The notes below the pieces were generated by a model. The model did no database searches. It was not told where the DNA came from and saw nothing but the letters and a program-made list of their open reading frames with translations. From Aureococcus anophagefferens (taxonomy: Eukaryota > Sar > Pelagophyceae > Pelagomonadales > Pelagomonadaceae), in assembly GCF_000186865.1 (NCBI RefSeq), contig NW_008705573.1:392685-456684 (forward strand): DNA of 64,000 bases, in the 5' to 3' direction. Positions 28,681-36,571 of the stretch are shown piece after piece. The position numbers and the translations under genes were made by a program. The number at the start of each line of letters is the position of its first letter. The stretch's first letter is position 1.

Positions 28681-29316
28681 TCAAAGTTCCCCCGTCGACG
28701 CGGAGTGCGCCGCGGCCGCGTCCGTCGCGGCGACGGGCGCGCAGCCCGCGTCGCCCGGCGCGCAGGCCGGCGCCGCGGCCCGGGGCCTCGCCCGGAGTTT
28801 GCCCTTCTCGCGCTCGACCCAGTCCTCGAGGTCGCCCGCGTCGTCGAGGTCCCCCGGGTAGACGGCCGTCTCGAGCGCGCCGCTGTGGTTGCTGAAGAGC
28901 GCGTAGTTCGGGATGGTCACCTTGTAGTAGCGCGCGGCGGCCATGGACAGCGTCGCGGCGACGGCGACGGTCTTCTCCTTGGCGAGCTCCTCGAGCGTGA
29001 CGAGCTTCGTCGGCGTCTTAAACGTCTCGAGGAAGCCGCAGAGCAGGGGCGTGCCGTCCTCGGGCAGGTTTCGCAGTATGGTTTTCAGCGTGCGCAGCTT
29101 CCCGAAGGCCGACACGTTGCCGTTGGCCGCGAGCCACTCGGGCTGGAACTCGTCGCCCTGCTTCGAGAGCTGGTTCTCGTCGCGCACGACGCCGGGCGCG
29201 GACACGTTCACCTTCTCCATGAAGGTCTTCACGATGTCGTCGCGCGCGTTGCCGACGAAGGCGCGGCACCCGGGCAGCCCGGCGACGAGGGCCGCGAGGA
29301 TCCCCAGGCGCAGCAT
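28681..29316 (-). CDS. Secreted or organelle protein of unknown function
   Basis: A single exon of 211 residues from the ATG at 29316. The N-terminus MLRLGILAALVAGLPGCRAF is a clear signal peptide. The rest is helical (LRTLKTILRNLPEDGTPLLC, LVTLEELAKEKTVAVAATLS) and ends in an Ala-rich tail with two Cys. CRAFVG after the signal resembles the Phe-containing cleavage site of heterokont plastid presequences, so plastid import is possible but unproven. I recognise no family. It is divergent from the next gene by 131 bp. Confidence 0.7.
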   Translation of the reverse strand: MLRLGILAALVAGLPGCRAFVGNARDDIVKTFMEKVNVSAPGVVRDENQLSKQGDEFQPEWLAANGNVSAFGKLRTLKTILRNLPEDGTPLLCGFLETFKTPTKLVTLEELAKEKTVAVAATLSMAAARYYKVTIPNYALFSNHSGALETAVYPGDLDDAGDLEDWVEREKGKLRARPRAAAPACAPGDAGCAPVAATDAAAAHSASTGEL

Positions 29317-29447
29317 CGTCGCAGGCGTCGCCACGCGGGCTGCACCTCGATGATAATGCCGTGAACTTGCCGTGCGCCAACGCTGCTGATGGGGGGGCCA
29401 AACTCGGCCCGAAAAGTGATGGGCGCGGCAGCCCGGCCCGAAAAGTG

Positions 29448-31928
29448 ATGGACGGGGCAGCCCTACCCGAAAATGTGGCGCTCACCCGCCCTCGGGCGAC
29501 GCGCCGCGTGGCCGAGTCGCCGCCGCCGGATGCGCCGGCGCCCGAGCGCGTCACCATCGGCGGGTCGCCCGGCGGCGCCTTCCGCGCCATCATCCAGCGG
29601 CCCAAGACGCCCGTCGGCGACCGGCCGAAGACGCCCGTGCGCCCGAAGACGCCCGTGGGCCAGCGTGTCCTCAGCCCGCCCATCTACGCGCAGCGCGCCT
29701 CGAGCGCCAAGAACGACGTCGAGTCCTACGCGTCCTCGTCGTCCGGCGGCGGCATGAACCTGGCCGCGTTCGGCGCGCTCGGCGCGGCCGCGGACCTCGC
29801 GAACGCGCACGCGGAGCTGGGCATGCTCGCCGTCACGGAGCAGTGGGTCTCGAGCGACTCGCTGCAGCTCGCGTCCCCGCGCGACGCGTCGAAGCCGCCG
29901 CCGCTGCCCTCGAACCGGCGCCGCGCGTCCATGGCCGAGTCCGCCGCGGAGCGCAAGGCCCGCGGCGCCGCGGACGTGCGCCAGCGGCGCGCGACGGCGC
30001 GCACGACGACGCTCGGCGGCCGGCCGCGGCGGGCCACGCAGGCCAGGAAGCCGCAGCCCGACGGCGTCACGGAGATGTACACGCCCATCGTCGCGTACGA
30101 GGGCCGGAAGATGTCCGTCGTCGACTTCCACGCCATGAGCACCAAGGCCCTGCCGCCGCTGGCCATGCCGGCCTTCAAGAAGAAGGAGCGGGACCCGTTC
30201 CTCGACGAGATGGCCAAGGACGCCATCACCGTCGTCGTCTACCGCGACGGCGCGCCCGAGACCGCGATCGAGATCGCGCAGACCTACTACCGCAAGGAGC
30301 CCCAGGCGTCCTGGGGCGAGTTCATGCTCAAGGTCGAGGTCGGCCTCGGCATCTCCCGGGCCGTGCAGATCAAGCTCGAGAAGGACGGCAACGCGTGCCT
30401 GCGCATCGCGTCGCTGCTCCCGCGGGAGCGCTACGTCGTCGAGCCGTCGCAGGGCGACGCGCTGCTCAGCACCATCGTCTGGGGCCACGGCTGCGGCCTC
30501 GACGAGCTCAACGCGCGGCCTCGCCTCAAGAAGTCGTCGTACGGCGGCCCGTCGTTCGCGAACGAGTTCCAGGTCCTCTGCCAGACGGTCACGGACGCGC
30601 AGCGCCACCTCCTCCGGACCATGGACGAGGCCAGGGAGCGCGGCTGGGAGCTGAGCTCGGACGCCATGGCCGACGCCCGCCAGGCCTTCGAGGAGAAGAC
30701 GGCGCCCAAGCCCAAGGCCAAGGCGCGGACGCGCGCGGAGGTGTTGGCGCGCGCGACGCGCGAGGCGGACCGCGCCGAGGCGACGCGCGTCGCGCTCGCG
30801 GCCGTCAAGTTCCTCGACGACTACCGGGCGACGAAGCGCGGCCGCTTCGACGTCTGCAACGACGTCGACCGCTACCCGGGCGTCTACTTCCAGGCCCTCG
30901 ACGAGATCGAGGCGGACCACTTCTACCGCAAGTCGTCCGAGCCCATGACCCGCGAGGACTGCCGCGCGCTCTACCGCAAGTCCGCGCGCTGGATCGCGGT
31001 CCAGGCCATGAAGCTGTCGACGGCGCGGCCCGTCGTGACGGCCAAGGGCCACGAGCGGCTCCTGCGCTACCTCGACCCGGAGAAGCGGGGCGTGCTCCGC
31101 GACGACCTGCCGAGCTTGCAGTACGCGCTCTGCTTCTTCGCGAACCTCGCGAACCTCAAGGACGACGCGCGCGAGCTCAAGCACAAGCTGAGCCTGCTCC
31201 CGCTCAAGGCCGGCGGCGCGCTGTTGGCCATGGAGGTCATCCACGTGCGCTGCGGCGCGCTGAGCAAAGCGACGCACAAGGCCGACGAGAGGCTCCGCGC
31301 GGCGTCCGCGGTCGCGTGCAAGGCGCCGCGGCCCGCCGAGTACGGCCACGAGATGGCCCTCCCGACCAAGGCGACGGTCTACCACCCGAAGACGCTCACC
31401 GTGCCCCAGGTGCGCCGCGTCGCGCGCGCGCACCGCACGACGGAGCGCGACGGCCACCCGGACATCCACGACTACACGCGCATCCACTGGTGGGCGCTCT
31501 GTGTCATCCTCGCGCTGCTGCGCGGCGAGGCGCGGCCCGTCGCGCTGCCGCTCCTCGTGGACCACGGGGGCCTCGTCGAGGCGCTCGCGCAGACGCTCAT
31601 GCGCTGGAACCGCTTCAACGCGATCGTCATGATGCTCGCGTGGGTGCTGCGGGAGCTCGCGATGGAGAGCGAGGCGCTCCGCGCGAAGATGCGGGCCATG
31701 GGCTTCTACAAGCTCCTCAAGATCGCGCAGACGCGCCACGCGGAGGTCGGCGACGTCCGCCGGGACCTCCAGATGGTGCTGGACCTCATCGACGACGGCA
31801 CGGAGGCCACGCGCGTCGAGAACAAGATCGCCGAGGCCATCGGCGACCTCGAGCTCCCGCTCCTCGACACGGACATGTCCGCGTACCGCGAGTTCGCGCT
31901 CCACTCCGACGGCCACTCCAAGTACTAG
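29448..31928 (+). CDS. Large protein of unknown function
   Basis: A single exon of 826 residues from the ATG at 29448. The first 280 residues are disordered and rich in Pro/Arg/Thr (RPKTPVGDRPKTPVRPKTPV, a short tandem repeat). A globular region then follows (ITVVVYRDGAPETAIEIAQT), then long helices. The C-terminal 180 residues (LVEALAQTLMRWNRFNAIVM and after) look like helical armadillo-type repeats. I cannot name a family. It has no introns and ends 68 bp from the convergent FERM gene. Confidence 0.7.
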   Translation: MDGAALPENVALTRPRATRRVAESPPPDAPAPERVTIGGSPGGAFRAIIQRPKTPVGDRPKTPVRPKTPVGQRVLSPPIYAQRASSAKNDVESYASSSSGGGMNLAAFGALGAAADLANAHAELGMLAVTEQWVSSDSLQLASPRDASKPPPLPSNRRRASMAESAAERKARGAADVRQRRATARTTTLGGRPRRATQARKPQPDGVTEMYTPIVAYEGRKMSVVDFHAMSTKALPPLAMPAFKKKERDPFLDEMAKDAITVVVYRDGAPETAIEIAQTYYRKEPQASWGEFMLKVEVGLGISRAVQIKLEKDGNACLRIASLLPRERYVVEPSQGDALLSTIVWGHGCGLDELNARPRLKKSSYGGPSFANEFQVLCQTVTDAQRHLLRTMDEARERGWELSSDAMADARQAFEEKTAPKPKAKARTRAEVLARATREADRAEATRVALAAVKFLDDYRATKRGRFDVCNDVDRYPGVYFQALDEIEADHFYRKSSEPMTREDCRALYRKSARWIAVQAMKLSTARPVVTAKGHERLLRYLDPEKRGVLRDDLPSLQYALCFFANLANLKDDARELKHKLSLLPLKAGGALLAMEVIHVRCGALSKATHKADERLRAASAVACKAPRPAEYGHEMALPTKATVYHPKTLTVPQVRRVARAHRTTERDGHPDIHDYTRIHWWALCVILALLRGEARPVALPLLVDHGGLVEALAQTLMRWNRFNAIVMMLAWVLRELAMESEALRAKMRAMGFYKLLKIAQTRHAEVGDVRRDLQMVLDLIDDGTEATRVENKIAEAIGDLELPLLDTDMSAYREFALHSDGHSKY

Positions 31929-31996
31929 CGCCTGTTGTGTGTCTCGAGGCCGCGCGCGCGCGCGCGTCCGCGGGGGTCTCGCGGCGCCTCGGCATC

Positions 31997-34150
31997 CTAG
32001 GCCATGAGGGCCTCGACGTAGGCGCGGACCATGACGTTCATCTCCTTGCCCTGCTCCGTCTTGAAGTAGACCTTGGTCTGCTTGACGGCGTCGCCGGTGA
32101 CGACGACGAAGGAGTTCGTCGAGTGGCCCCAGGTGACGACCTGCGAGTAGGGGTACTCCTGGAGGAACTCCTTCGTGTCCGGGTCCACGACGAGGATGCC
32201 CTTGGCGTTGATCGCGAGGACGACCTCGGACGGGAAGTCGCGGTTCTGCTTGGGCTCGGCGAAGTAGTAGGAGCTGCCGTAGATCTTCCAGCTCTTGACG
32301 TAGTCGAGGTACGAGAGCCGCGCCTCCTTGGCGCTGTAGCCCGACAGCTTCGCGTAGAGTTTCAGCAGCTGGTCCTCGAGCTCGCCGTCGTCGGACCGCT
32401 CGAGCTCCTTGGCGCTGAGGTACTTGCCCAGGTTGCCCTTGAGGTAGCAGCAGTCGCCGTCCGTCGGGATGTCGCCGAACTCCTCCTGGACCTGGAGCGC
32501 GGCGAGCGTGATCGCGTCCTGGGCCTCGCAGGGGTAGCGCGCGTCGACGACGTCGTGCTTCGCCTGGACGTAGATGAGCTCCACCGCGGCGTCGTCGCCG
32601 TCCTTGACGTCGAAGAAGTGGCGCACCTTGTAGGCGAAGTGGAACTCCTCGACCTCCGACTTCTTGCCCTTCTTCTCGCGCGCCTCGCGCTCGAGGCGGT
32701 CCCAGTACGCGACCAGATCCAGGACGCGCTCGTCGGCGTCCAACACGCGCTCCTCGTCCTCGGTCGACACCTCGAAGACGGAGAAGGGCGCGCCGTCGGC
32801 GACGCCCAGGAGGCCCGCGATCTGCGCCGCGAATTGCGCCGCCGTCGTCCACGCGTCGACCTTGAGGGTGACGTACTTGGCGTCGAGGAAGAAGACGCGC
32901 ACCCAGGCCTTGTCCATGCGCATCGTCGACTCGATCTCCACGGGCGTCGGCAGCTCGCGCCGCGCGCCGAGCTTGCAGATCTGCGGCACCTTCTTCAGGC
33001 AGAACGCGGCGACGTCCGCCACCTTGACGTCGCCGTCCTCCTGCGTCGACGCCACGTTCGTCGCGCAGAAGTGGCCCAGGTAGGGCGCGAGCGCGTCCGA
33101 AGGCGGGAACGTCGCGAGGCAGACCGCCAACAGCTTCCAGCCGAGCACCGTCGACTCGCCCGACGGGTTCTCCGTCGTCTGCTTCATGATCTGGCAGTAG
33201 GCCTCGTTCCGCAGCTCCTCCGGCGACTGGAGCATGTTGTGCATGATCTTCGTGCAGTGGTCGATCGTGTCCTTGCCGCTCTTGCGGTCGCCCATGAAGC
33301 CGAGCACGTTCCGGTTCGTCTGGAGCGCCTCGGCCTGGAGCTCGCCGTCCTTGAAGTTGAGCAGCGCGAGCTTCATGAGCTCGTTCTTCCAGCGCGTCAC
33401 CTTGTCCAAATCCGTCTTCGTCTTGAACATGCCCTTGCGGCAGAGCTGGAAGTTCTCCTCGGCGAACGTCTTGAACTCCATGCCCGCGTAGAGCTCCGTC
33501 AGCTCCTCGACGCTCTGCTCGCCGGCGCCGGGCGCGGCGGCGGGCGGCGCCGCCGGCGCGGACTTGGCCGTCATGACGGGCTCCGCCTCCTTCGCGGGCG
33601 CGGACCCGAGGCACTCGGGCTTCGTCCACGTCGTCTCCTTCGTCACGGTGTTGTAGTAGTACTCGCGCTTCGACGCCTCGTCGACCTTGCTGAGCCACTT
33701 GGCCGGGTCCGTCGCCGCCGCGGCGGCGGCCTCGGGCGTGCTCTCCGCGCCCTTGTAGCCGGGCCTACGCGGTGCGCCGCGTCTCGTTTCTCGAGCGTTC
33801 CGGCGAGGACGCGGCGGGACGCGCGGCGGCGTCCACGACGTCTCCTGCGTCGTCTTGTTGTAGTAGTAGATCTTCCCCGAGCTCGGGTCCGTGCGCTCGT
33901 CCCAGTCCGAGGCGCCGCCCGGCGACGGGCCCTGCGGTCGGCGGTGACGCGGCCGCGGCGCGCGCGCGCGCGTCCGGGCGCGGGCGCCGCGCGAGCTCCG
34001 AGGGCCACTCCCAGCGCGTCTCGCCCGACGCGGCGTTCGCGTAGTACTTGCGGCCTGCGGTCGCGCGTCGGGGGGGGGGCGGCGGCGGCGGGGGGACTCG
34101 CCTGAGGAAGGATCATCGTGTTCCATCCATCCGCCCCCGACGTCCGTCAT
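31997..34150 (-). CDS. WW-WW-WW-MyTH4-FERM protein without a motor domain
   Basis: Four exons on the minus strand (34150-34102, 34054-33993, 33931-33825, 33764-31997) encode 661 residues. Three WW domains come first: GWMEHDDPSSG|RKYYANAAS with WEWP, then DWDERTDPSSGKIYYYNKTT with TSWTPP, then WLSKVDEASKREYYYNTVTK with TTWTKP. A MyTH4 domain (AEENFQLCRKGMFKTK to about QICKLGARRELP) and a FERM domain with its ubiquitin-like, acyl-CoA-binding-like and PH-like lobes follow. MyTH4-FERM modules usually sit on myosin or kinesin tails and bind microtubules or membrane receptors; here no motor is attached. The first WW domain is split by a 47-nt intron, and the second and third introns are short GC-AG types. 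The likely role is a cytoskeletal adaptor. Confidence 0.85.
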   Translation of the reverse strand: MTDVGGGWMEHDDPSSGESPRRRRPPPDARPQAASTTRTPRRARRAGSGPRSSRGARARTRARAPRPRHRRPQGPSPGGASDWDERTDPSSGKIYYYNKTTQETSWTPPRVPPRPRRNARETRRGAPRRPGYKGAESTPEAAAAAATDPAKWLSKVDEASKREYYYNTVTKETTWTKPECLGSAPAKEAEPVMTAKSAPAAPPAAAPGAGEQSVEELTELYAGMEFKTFAEENFQLCRKGMFKTKTDLDKVTRWKNELMKLALLNFKDGELQAEALQTNRNVLGFMGDRKSGKDTIDHCTKIMHNMLQSPEELRNEAYCQIMKQTTENPSGESTVLGWKLLAVCLATFPPSDALAPYLGHFCATNVASTQEDGDVKVADVAAFCLKKVPQICKLGARRELPTPVEIESTMRMDKAWVRVFFLDAKYVTLKVDAWTTAAQFAAQIAGLLGVADGAPFSVFEVSTEDEERVLDADERVLDLVAYWDRLEREAREKKGKKSEVEEFHFAYKVRHFFDVKDGDDAAVELIYVQAKHDVVDARYPCEAQDAITLAALQVQEEFGDIPTDGDCCYLKGNLGKYLSAKELERSDDGELEDQLLKLYAKLSGYSAKEARLSYLDYVKSWKIYGSSYYFAEPKQNRDFPSEVVLAINAKGILVVDPDTKEFLQEYPYSQVVTWGHSTNSFVVVTGDAVKQTKVYFKTEQGKEMNVMVRAYVEALMA
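33765..33824 (-). other. 60-nt GC-AG intron of the FERM gene, F3-like
   Basis: On the minus strand it is GCGCGTCCCGCCGCG to GCACCGCGTAG, joining CCG-CC to G-CCC-GGC. Being 60 nt without a stop, it could also be read through, so it is less certain than its neighbours. The CGTCCCGC start and GTAG end resemble F3. Confidence 0.5.
33932..33992 (-). other. 61-nt GC-AG intron of the FERM gene
   Basis: On the minus strand it is GCGCGGCGCCC to CGACCGCAG. A frame change is needed between WEWPSEL and GPSPGGASDWDERTDP, and this is the only border pair I find that gives it. Confidence 0.65.
34055..34101 (-). other. 47-nt GC-AG intron splitting a WW domain
   Basis: On the minus strand it is GCGAGTCCCCCC to GCGCGACCGCAG, with a long C-tract. 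It joins DPSSG to RKYY and makes a complete WW domain. It is one of the shortest introns in the window. Confidence 0.75.
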
Positions 34151-34433
34151 GTTTCGCGACGCCTTTCCGGAACCCGGCGAGGCTCCGCGACCGGCGGCGG
34201 CTACGACCACGACGACGCGCGGGTGGGGACGCCCGCGCCGCTCTCCGCGACTCCCAGTTATGGGTTCTGCGGGGCTGCCTTGTGTGGCTGGGAGATCGAG
34301 CGGCAGCCTTCTGTGTAGGATGGTGTTGTGTACTGCATGTTGCAGAGCGCTCTACCAGGATCCCAGATCGCTCTCGAATCGTCGAGAGGCGAGATAGCTG
34401 CTCTGTTTGAATCGCAGCCAGCCTCCGAGAAGA

Positions 34434-35789
34434 ATGGACGGCGCCTTGTCATCCGGCCGATACAATAGGGAGAAGGACCATGGCAAGATAAATATGCAGC
34501 GCAACGAAACGCGCCCGGACGGCGGCACCAAGGACCGCCAGCGCCAGGATGGCGGCGGCAAGCGCGACGACGGCCAGCGCCGCGACGACGGCCGGCGCCG
34601 CGACGACAAGCGCGACGGCCAACGCCGCGACGACAAGCGCCGCGACGACGACCGCGGCGAGCGCCGCGGCGACGACCGGTCGCGGTCGCGCGAGCGCCGC
34701 CGCGACGGCGACCGGGACCGCCGCGATGGCAAGGACCAGCGCCGCGACGGCAAGGACCACCGCCGCGGCGACCAGGACCAGCGCCGCGGCGGCGGCGACC
34801 GCCGCGGCGACCAGGACCGCAGCCGCCGCGACGACGCGCGCCGCCGCGCGGATCCCGCGGCGGTCTGGGGCGCCGCGCCCGCGGACGCCGCGCTTCCAAC
34901 CAAGGCCGACGACCCGCGCGCGACGGGCCCGCTCGGCAAGGCGCAGCGCGCGGCCCTGGGCCTCGGCGTCGCCACGGGCCGGAACACGGAGTCCTTCGAC
35001 CCCGCGTCGACCCTCGTGCGGCCGTCGATGCGCGTCATCGTCGCGAGCAAGAAGGCCGCGACGTACGACAAGCCCCTGCGGCACGACGACGTCGTCATCG
35101 TGCCCGAGTTCTTCTGCGACGAGGACGACATGGCGCTCTACTACACGCTCGTCGAGGAGATGCGCGCGGCCCAGGACGCGGCGCCGGCGGGCAAGCGCAA
35201 CGGGCCCGAGTGGCAGTCGTGGCACGAGGGCGCGCACCTCATCTCCAAGGACCCGTCGGGCTCCGCGACGTACCGCGACATCGAGCAGCGCATGGGCGAC
35301 TACTTCAAGCTCCGGCCGAACTCACGGGGCACGCGCTTCAACTGGTACAACAACCCGTCGGACTGGAAGCCCTTCCACCACGACTCCGCGGCCTTCAACC
35401 CGCAGCGCGCGCGGAACCAGAACGTCACCGTGGGCGTGTCCTTCGGCGACACGCGCGAGCTCGCCTTCGTCGACGCGAACGACCCGACGAAGCGCTTCTA
35501 CTTCCCGCAGACGAACGGCTCGCTCTTCTACTTCGGCCGCGACGTCAACCTGCGCTTCAAGCACGGCGTCAACTACCAGAAGGAGGCGGACCGGTCGGGC
35601 AAGGGGCGAATCTCCATCATCCTCTGGGGCTGGGCCGACGCCGTCGACGAGGCCGGCTCGCCGCCCATGCTCACGAACGACGCGCGGAACGGCTTCGACA
35701 ACCGCCGCAAGCCCGACCGCCGCGACGGCCCGCGCCGCGACGACCGCCGCCCGCGCGACGACCGCCGCCGCGACGACCGCTCGCGGTGA
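34434..35789 (+). CDS. AlkB-like 2-oxoglutarate/Fe(II) dioxygenase with RD/RS-rich tails
   Basis: A single exon of 451 residues. Residues 30-150 are a long Arg/Asp repeat (RRDDKRDGQRRDDKRRDDDR type) with one RSRSRERRR stretch, and the C-terminus is again RRDDRRPRDDRRRDD. In between is a dioxygenase fold. The iron ligands are H-x-D in FHHDSAAF (about 315) and H in FKHGVN (about 375). The 2-oxoglutarate Arg is likely in GRISIILWGW (about 391), and YNNPSDWKPFHHD matches AlkB-type substrate loops. AlkB enzymes oxidatively remove methyl groups from nucleic acids. The RD/RS tails are typical of pre-mRNA splicing and processing factors, so an RNA substrate in the nucleus is likely (inference). Confidence 0.8.
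   Translation: MDGALSSGRYNREKDHGKINMQRNETRPDGGTKDRQRQDGGGKRDDGQRRDDGRRRDDKRDGQRRDDKRRDDDRGERRGDDRSRSRERRRDGDRDRRDGKDQRRDGKDHRRGDQDQRRGGGDRRGDQDRSRRDDARRRADPAAVWGAAPADAALPTKADDPRATGPLGKAQRAALGLGVATGRNTESFDPASTLVRPSMRVIVASKKAATYDKPLRHDDVVIVPEFFCDEDDMALYYTLVEEMRAAQDAAPAGKRNGPEWQSWHEGAHLISKDPSGSATYRDIEQRMGDYFKLRPNSRGTRFNWYNNPSDWKPFHHDSAAFNPQRARNQNVTVGVSFGDTRELAFVDANDPTKRFYFPQTNGSLFYFGRDVNLRFKHGVNYQKEADRSGKGRISIILWGWADAVDEAGSPPMLTNDARNGFDNRRKPDRRDGPRRDDRRPRDDRRRDDRSR
34550..34850 (+). repeat. Arg-Asp coding microsatellite
   Basis: Short imperfect units (CGCCGCGACGAC and relatives) encode the Arg/Asp repeat tail of the dioxygenase. A smaller copy of the same motif encodes its C-terminus (about 35700-35785). 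Confidence 0.85.
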
Positions 35790-35964
35790 GGGAAGGTGGG
35801 TCGTCGTCGCGACGCCTGGGAGGCCTATGTTTACCCTTGTTGAAGTCGATGACGCCTCTAGTGGCAAAACGAGTTCGCATTAAAGATCGCACACATCACC
35901 AGCTCTCCCGTCGCTCGCGCGCCGCCCGAAAGCTCGCCTCGCAGCAATAGGCATCGTCGCACCG

Positions 35965-36543
35965 ATGGCTGCGCACCTCGCGATGCAGGCCGCGCGGCGC
36001 GCTGCGCCCGCGGCGCGCCGCTTCATCGCCACGGGCGACGCCGCGGCCGCCTCGGGCCTGAGCCTGCAGAGGGCGCGGCCCTGGCTCAATGGCGACGGCC
36101 CGGCGGGCAGCGACTCGTCGAACCAGGCGAGCGACCACGCCGTGGCCCTCGGCGACCTCTTCGCCGGCAAGCGCGTCGCGGTCTTCGGCGTGCCCGCGCC
36201 GTTCACGGGAACCTGCACGGAGCAGCACGTGCCCGGCTACGCGGCGCTCGCGGGCGACTTCGAGGCCAAGGGCGTCGACGTCGTCTGCTTCAGCGTCGCC
36301 TGCCCCTACGCCATGCGCGGCTGGCAGCAGGCCATGGGCGTCGACGAGACCGCCATGACGTTCCTCGCCGACGACCTCGGCGCGGTCACGGCGGCCTGGG
36401 GCGTCGCCAAGGACTACAGCGGCACGAGCCTCGGCCCGCGGTCCGAGCGCTTCTCCATGCTCGTCGACGACGGCACGGTCAAAGCGTTCACCATCGTCGA
36501 CGACGCCGCGGCCGACGCCGCCTGGCTCCTCTCGAAATGCTAG
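35965..36543 (+). CDS. Type II (Prx5-like) peroxiredoxin
   Basis: 192 residues, one exon. The N-terminus (1-25, MAAHLAMQAARRAAPAARRF) is Arg/Ala-rich, like a mitochondrial or plastid presequence. The catalytic block is VPAPFTGTCTEQHVPGY, with the peroxidatic Cys at about 83 in a slightly altered PxxxTxxC motif; GVDVVCFSVACPYAMRGW follows, with further Cys. Type II peroxiredoxins reduce hydrogen and alkyl peroxides using glutaredoxin or thioredoxin. The gene ends 28 bp from the convergent MLO-like gene. Confidence 0.9.
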   Translation: MAAHLAMQAARRAAPAARRFIATGDAAAASGLSLQRARPWLNGDGPAGSDSSNQASDHAVALGDLFAGKRVAVFGVPAPFTGTCTEQHVPGYAALAGDFEAKGVDVVCFSVACPYAMRGWQQAMGVDETAMTFLADDLGAVTAAWGVAKDYSGTSLGPRSERFSMLVDDGTVKAFTIVDDAAADAAWLLSKC

Positions 36544-36571
36544 GGACGCCGCTTCCCCTAGTCGCGGAGTC

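Noticed and set aside
29843..34105. Very long plus-strand frame across two genes
   Set aside because: It spans two genes that run in opposite directions and contains neither's motifs. It is a high-GC artefact.
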